Below, in pieces: positions 61,358 through 64,000 of a stretch of 64,000 nt of DNA. The translations under genes were made by a program, and so were the position numbers. The DNA lies in assembly GCF_009862785.1 (NCBI RefSeq), contig NZ_WWHU01000001.1, positions 682,001-746,000 on the forward strand. The letters run 5' to 3'. Below the pieces are notes generated by a model. It was given only the letters and a program-made list of their open reading frames with translations, was not told where the DNA came from and did no database searches. Within the stretch, counting starts at the first letter, position 1. Each line of letters starts with the position of its first letter. The stretch comes from Gordonia sp. SID5947 (lineage in GTDB: Bacteria > Actinomycetota > Actinomycetes > Mycobacteriales > Mycobacteriaceae).

Positions 61358-63340
61358 GTGAGTGGTCAAACAGAGGTTCGCGAGTTCCAGGCCGAGACCC
61401 GGCAGCTGCTGGATCTCATGGTCCATTCGGTCTACTCGAACAAGGACAGCTTCCTACGTGAACTGATCTCCAACGCATCCGACGCGCTCGACAAGGTCCG
61501 ATTGGAATCGCTCCAGGACAAGAGCCTCGAGGTGGACACCTCCGATCTGCACATTCAGTTGGACGCCGATCGGGAAGCCCGCACCCTCACGGTGCGCGAC
61601 AACGGCATCGGCATGTCGCGCGACGACGTCATCGGACTGATCGGCACGCTCGCTCGCTCCGGCACCGCCGAGCTCCGGCGCAAGCTGGCCGAGGTCAAGG
61701 ATGCGGCTGCCTCCGAGGAGTTGATCGGACAGTTCGGCATCGGTTTCTACTCGACCTTCATGGTCGCCGACCGGGTCACCCTGGTCACCCGTCACGCCGG
61801 CGAGGACACCGGGACCCGATGGGAATCGACAGGCGACGGCACGTACACGCTCGACGAGGTGGTCGACGCACCGCAGGGGACCTCTGTGACCCTCGCGCTG
61901 AAGCCGGTGGACACCGACGATCATCTGTACGACTACACCGACCCGGCCAAGTTGCGTCAGCTCGTCAAGCGCTACTCGGACTTCATCGCGTGGCCGATCC
62001 GGATGGACGTGGAGAAGACGGTCCCCGCGCCGGAGACCGATGGTGACGACGACACCGAGGCCGAGCCGACCACCGAGATCGTCAGCGAGACCATCAACTC
62101 GCAGAAGGCGTTGTGGGCCAAATCCTCCGACGAGGTGACCGAGCAGGAGTACCACGAGTTCTACCGTCACGTCAGTCACGCCTGGGATGAGCCGCTCGAG
62201 GTCATCACGCTGAAGGCGGAGGGCACCTTCGAGTACCAGGCGCTGCTCTTCATCCCGACGCAGGCGCCCTTCGACCTGTTCATGCGGGAACGGACCTCGG
62301 GCGTTCAGCTCTACGTCAAGCGCGTCTTCATCATGGACGACTGCGAGGAGCTCATCCCGGAGTACCTCCGCTTCGTGAAGGGCGTGGTCGACGCGTCCGA
62401 CCTGTCGCTCAACGTCTCGCGAGAGATCCTGCAGCAGGACCGCCAGATCAGGGCGATCCGTCGCCGACTCACCAAGCGAGTGATCTCGACGGTCAGCGAC
62501 ATGCGCGGCTCGCGGCCGGATGACTACCGCACGTTCTGGCAGAACTTCGGCCGGGTGTGGAAGGAGGGGCTGGTCAACGACCTCGACAATCGAGATGCCG
62601 TCCTCAAGGCGTCGTCGTTCGAGTCGACGGATTCCGCTGAGGATCTCACCACGCTGGCCGACTATGTCGCGCGGCTGCGCGGTGGGCAGGACACCATCTA
62701 TTACATGACGGGCGAGACCCGCCAGCAGATCGAGAACTCACCGCACATCGAGGCGTTTCGTGCGAAGGGGATCGAGGTCCTCCTGCTGACCGATCCGGTG
62801 GACGAGATGTGGGTGACCAGCGGTCTGGAGTTCGAGGGCAAGTCCTTCACCTCGATCGCCAAGGGTGCGGTGGACCTCGACGATGTCGATGCCGCGTCGA
62901 CCGACGACGCCGACACCGAAAAAGCCAAGGCGGACAAGGAAAAGCAGGCCGAGGAGTTCTCGGGCCTGCTGGACTGGCTCGCCGAGACCCTCTCCGAGGA
63001 TGTCAACGAGGCTCGTATCTCGTCCCGGCTCACGGAGTCGGCGGCATGCCTGGTCGGCGACACGTTCTCGATGTCGCCGCAGCTGGAGAAGCTCTATCGT
63101 GCGTCGGGGCAGGAGCTACCGAAGACGAAGCGGGCCCTCGAGATCAACGCGGGTCATCCGCTGATCGCCGGTTTGAACGACGCCTTCCGGTCCTCCGACG
63201 ACCACGAGCCCCTCACTGCGACAGCGAAATTGATCTATGGAATGGCGGTGATCGCCGAGGGAGGTGAGCTCGGCGATCCGGCCGAGTTCGCCAAGTTGCT
63301 CGCAGGCACACTGACCGAGTCGCTCGGTTCCGCGTCCTGA
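61358..63340 (+). CDS. htpG: Chaperone HtpG (Hsp90)
   Basis: A 660-residue Hsp90. The GHKL ATP-binding domain has RELISNASDALDKVRLESL near residue 32-50, DNGIGMSRDDVIG near 82-94 and GQFGIGFYSTFMVADRV near 126-142, the conserved Asn, Asp and Gly boxes. A short acidic linker (PETDGDDDTEAEPTTE) lies near 225, and the middle domain carries SLNVSREILQQDRQIRAIRRRL near 350 with the catalytic Arg. It assists folding of client proteins in the cytosol. GTG 61358 has GGAGG about five bases upstream. Length is close to the M. tuberculosis protein (647). Confidence 0.96.
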   Translation: MSGQTEVREFQAETRQLLDLMVHSVYSNKDSFLRELISNASDALDKVRLESLQDKSLEVDTSDLHIQLDADREARTLTVRDNGIGMSRDDVIGLIGTLARSGTAELRRKLAEVKDAAASEELIGQFGIGFYSTFMVADRVTLVTRHAGEDTGTRWESTGDGTYTLDEVVDAPQGTSVTLALKPVDTDDHLYDYTDPAKLRQLVKRYSDFIAWPIRMDVEKTVPAPETDGDDDTEAEPTTEIVSETINSQKALWAKSSDEVTEQEYHEFYRHVSHAWDEPLEVITLKAEGTFEYQALLFIPTQAPFDLFMRERTSGVQLYVKRVFIMDDCEELIPEYLRFVKGVVDASDLSLNVSREILQQDRQIRAIRRRLTKRVISTVSDMRGSRPDDYRTFWQNFGRVWKEGLVNDLDNRDAVLKASSFESTDSAEDLTTLADYVARLRGGQDTIYYMTGETRQQIENSPHIEAFRAKGIEVLLLTDPVDEMWVTSGLEFEGKSFTSIAKGAVDLDDVDAASTDDADTEKAKADKEKQAEEFSGLLDWLAETLSEDVNEARISSRLTESAACLVGDTFSMSPQLEKLYRASGQELPKTKRALEINAGHPLIAGLNDAFRSSDDHEPLTATAKLIYGMAVIAEGGELGDPAEFAKLLAGTLTESLGSAS

Positions 63341-63372
63341 GGGCTCAGACCTGCGGACCGGCCGGGACCCCG

Positions 63373-64000
63373 TTACGCGCGGTGCACCTGGCCGGTCAGC
63401 GGATGTCCCGACGGTAGGTCGAGCAGCAGCCCGACGCCGTCGAGTGGTTCGCCATGCGGCGCCTCGACGGCGACACCCGGCACTGCGCCGCCGAGCAGTT
63501 CGACGAACCGTGTTCGGATCTGCTCGTTGCGGGTCAGCACCTGACCCATCCAGCTGACCCGCGCCTGCTCGTCGCGCCGGTGCCCGCTGCGGCGCAGTGC
63601 GGCCGAGACCGAGGCGGCCAGCTCAGCGGCCGCCCGGTCGTTGATCGCGAGAGCGACCTGGTCACCGGCGCGGGCCGCATCGTCGACCGCCTTGGCGAAT
63701 CCGGCGGTACGACGCACCCGATCGCTGTCTCCCTGCAACGCCATGTAGAGCTCGGGCAGCGGTCCGAACCGTTCGCGCGCCGACGACTCGAGTCGGGTTT
63801 CGGGCCCTCGGCCGTCGAAGGAGCGCAGGGCCGCCTCGAGACCTGCCCGTCCGATCCAATATGCGCTCCCGGCATCGCCGACCAGGTGGCCCCAGCCGTC
63901 CACACGCGCGGTGCCGGACCGGCCGACCCCGAGGGTGACGACACCGGTGCCCACCGCCGTCACGGCGCCGAGCGACAGGCCGTTGGCCGCGAGGTACGCC
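63373..64000 (-). CDS. BadF/BadG/BcrA/BcrD-type ATPase (N-acetylglucosamine-kinase-like), partial
   Basis: The end of a sugar-kinase-like protein of the ASKHA fold; the N-terminus lies beyond the window. The visible part reads AYLAANGLSLGAVTAVGTGVVTLGV, then GWGHLVGDAGSAYWIGRAGLEAALRS, where GDAGSAYWIG is the family signature that binds sugar and ATP. Later, DQVALAINDRAAAELAASVSAAL forms the C-terminal helix region. It may phosphorylate N-acetylglucosamine or related sugars. The stop at 63373 lies 32 bases from that of htpG. Confidence 0.85.
   Translation of the reverse strand, partial: AYLAANGLSLGAVTAVGTGVVTLGVGRSGTARVDGWGHLVGDAGSAYWIGRAGLEAALRSFDGRGPETRLESSARERFGPLPELYMALQGDSDRVRRTAGFAKAVDDAARAGDQVALAINDRAAAELAASVSAALRRSGHRRDEQARVSWMGQVLTRNEQIRTRFVELLGGAVPGVAVEAPHGEPLDGVGLLLDLPSGHPLTGQVHRA

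Overview
The window reads as a high-GC actinobacterial chromosome segment from the order Mycobacteriales, most likely Gordonia or a close relative. The evidence is GC-rich third codon positions, frequent GTG/TTG starts, and gene order from about 20.8 to 50.4 kb that follows the Mycobacterium tuberculosis Rv1821-Rv1854c block: secA2, pgsA2, gcvH, garA, ftsR, a DUF151 gene, a MerR gene, gcvP, an Rv1836c-like gene, glcB, two CorC-like genes, guaB1, gnd, the BlaR/BlaI-like pair, a thioesterase, ureABCFGD and ndh. The genus is an inference; there is no rRNA here. No IS element, CRISPR array, tRNA or prophage gene was seen.

Layout. 0-10 kb: the end of a secreted protein, tex (RNA-binding), a secreted DUF4185 protein, an SRPBCC protein, a shikimate-dehydrogenase-like enzyme, a fatty-acid desaturase, and a pyruvate oxidase preceded by a bacterial eRF1-like (baeRF) gene. 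10-20 kb: a small basic repeat ORF, a NYN-like protein, a BBE-type FAD oxidase behind a large BTAD/ATPase regulator, mismatch uracil glycosylase, DUF503, a pyruvyl-transferase-like protein, polyphosphate kinase 2, malate dehydrogenase and a META protein. 20-31 kb: accessory secretion (secA2), phospholipid synthesis (pgsA2), glycine cleavage (gcvH, and gcvP under a tandem glycine riboswitch), the GarA metabolic switch, and two MerR regulators. 31-41 kb: an envelope substrate-binding protein, malate synthase G, two CorC-like membrane proteins, GuaB1 and 6-phosphogluconate dehydrogenase. 41-50 kb: an M56 peptidase/BlaI pair, an iron-box promoter driving a short hairpin-ended RNA that looks like the mycobacterial sRNA MrsI, a thioesterase, a DUF6986 aldolase-like protein, the urease cluster and NADH dehydrogenase II. 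50-64 kb: an acetyltransferase, a thioesterase, recC-recB-recD, a PIG-L deacetylase, htpG and the end of a BadF-type ATPase.

Two things stand out. First, seven reading frames break exactly where a G or C run of 3-6 bases appears one base short (tex, DUF4185, the regulator N-terminus, secA2, the Rv1836c-like gene, a CorC gene, the M56 peptidase); adding one base restores family-typical length and sequence each time. This is far more likely homopolymer undercalling in the assembly than real gene loss. Second, the blaI-thioesterase intergenic region holds a compact regulatory-RNA locus (TTGACA promoter, IdeR-like box, 17-bp hairpin).

Functionally, several genes sit at the glycine/glyoxylate/2-oxoglutarate node: glycine-sensing control of gcvP, GarA, GlcB and Mdh. 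Others form the NAD(P)H supply and respiration set (Gnd, Ndh, PoxB), nitrogen salvage (urease) and double-strand-break repair (RecBCD).
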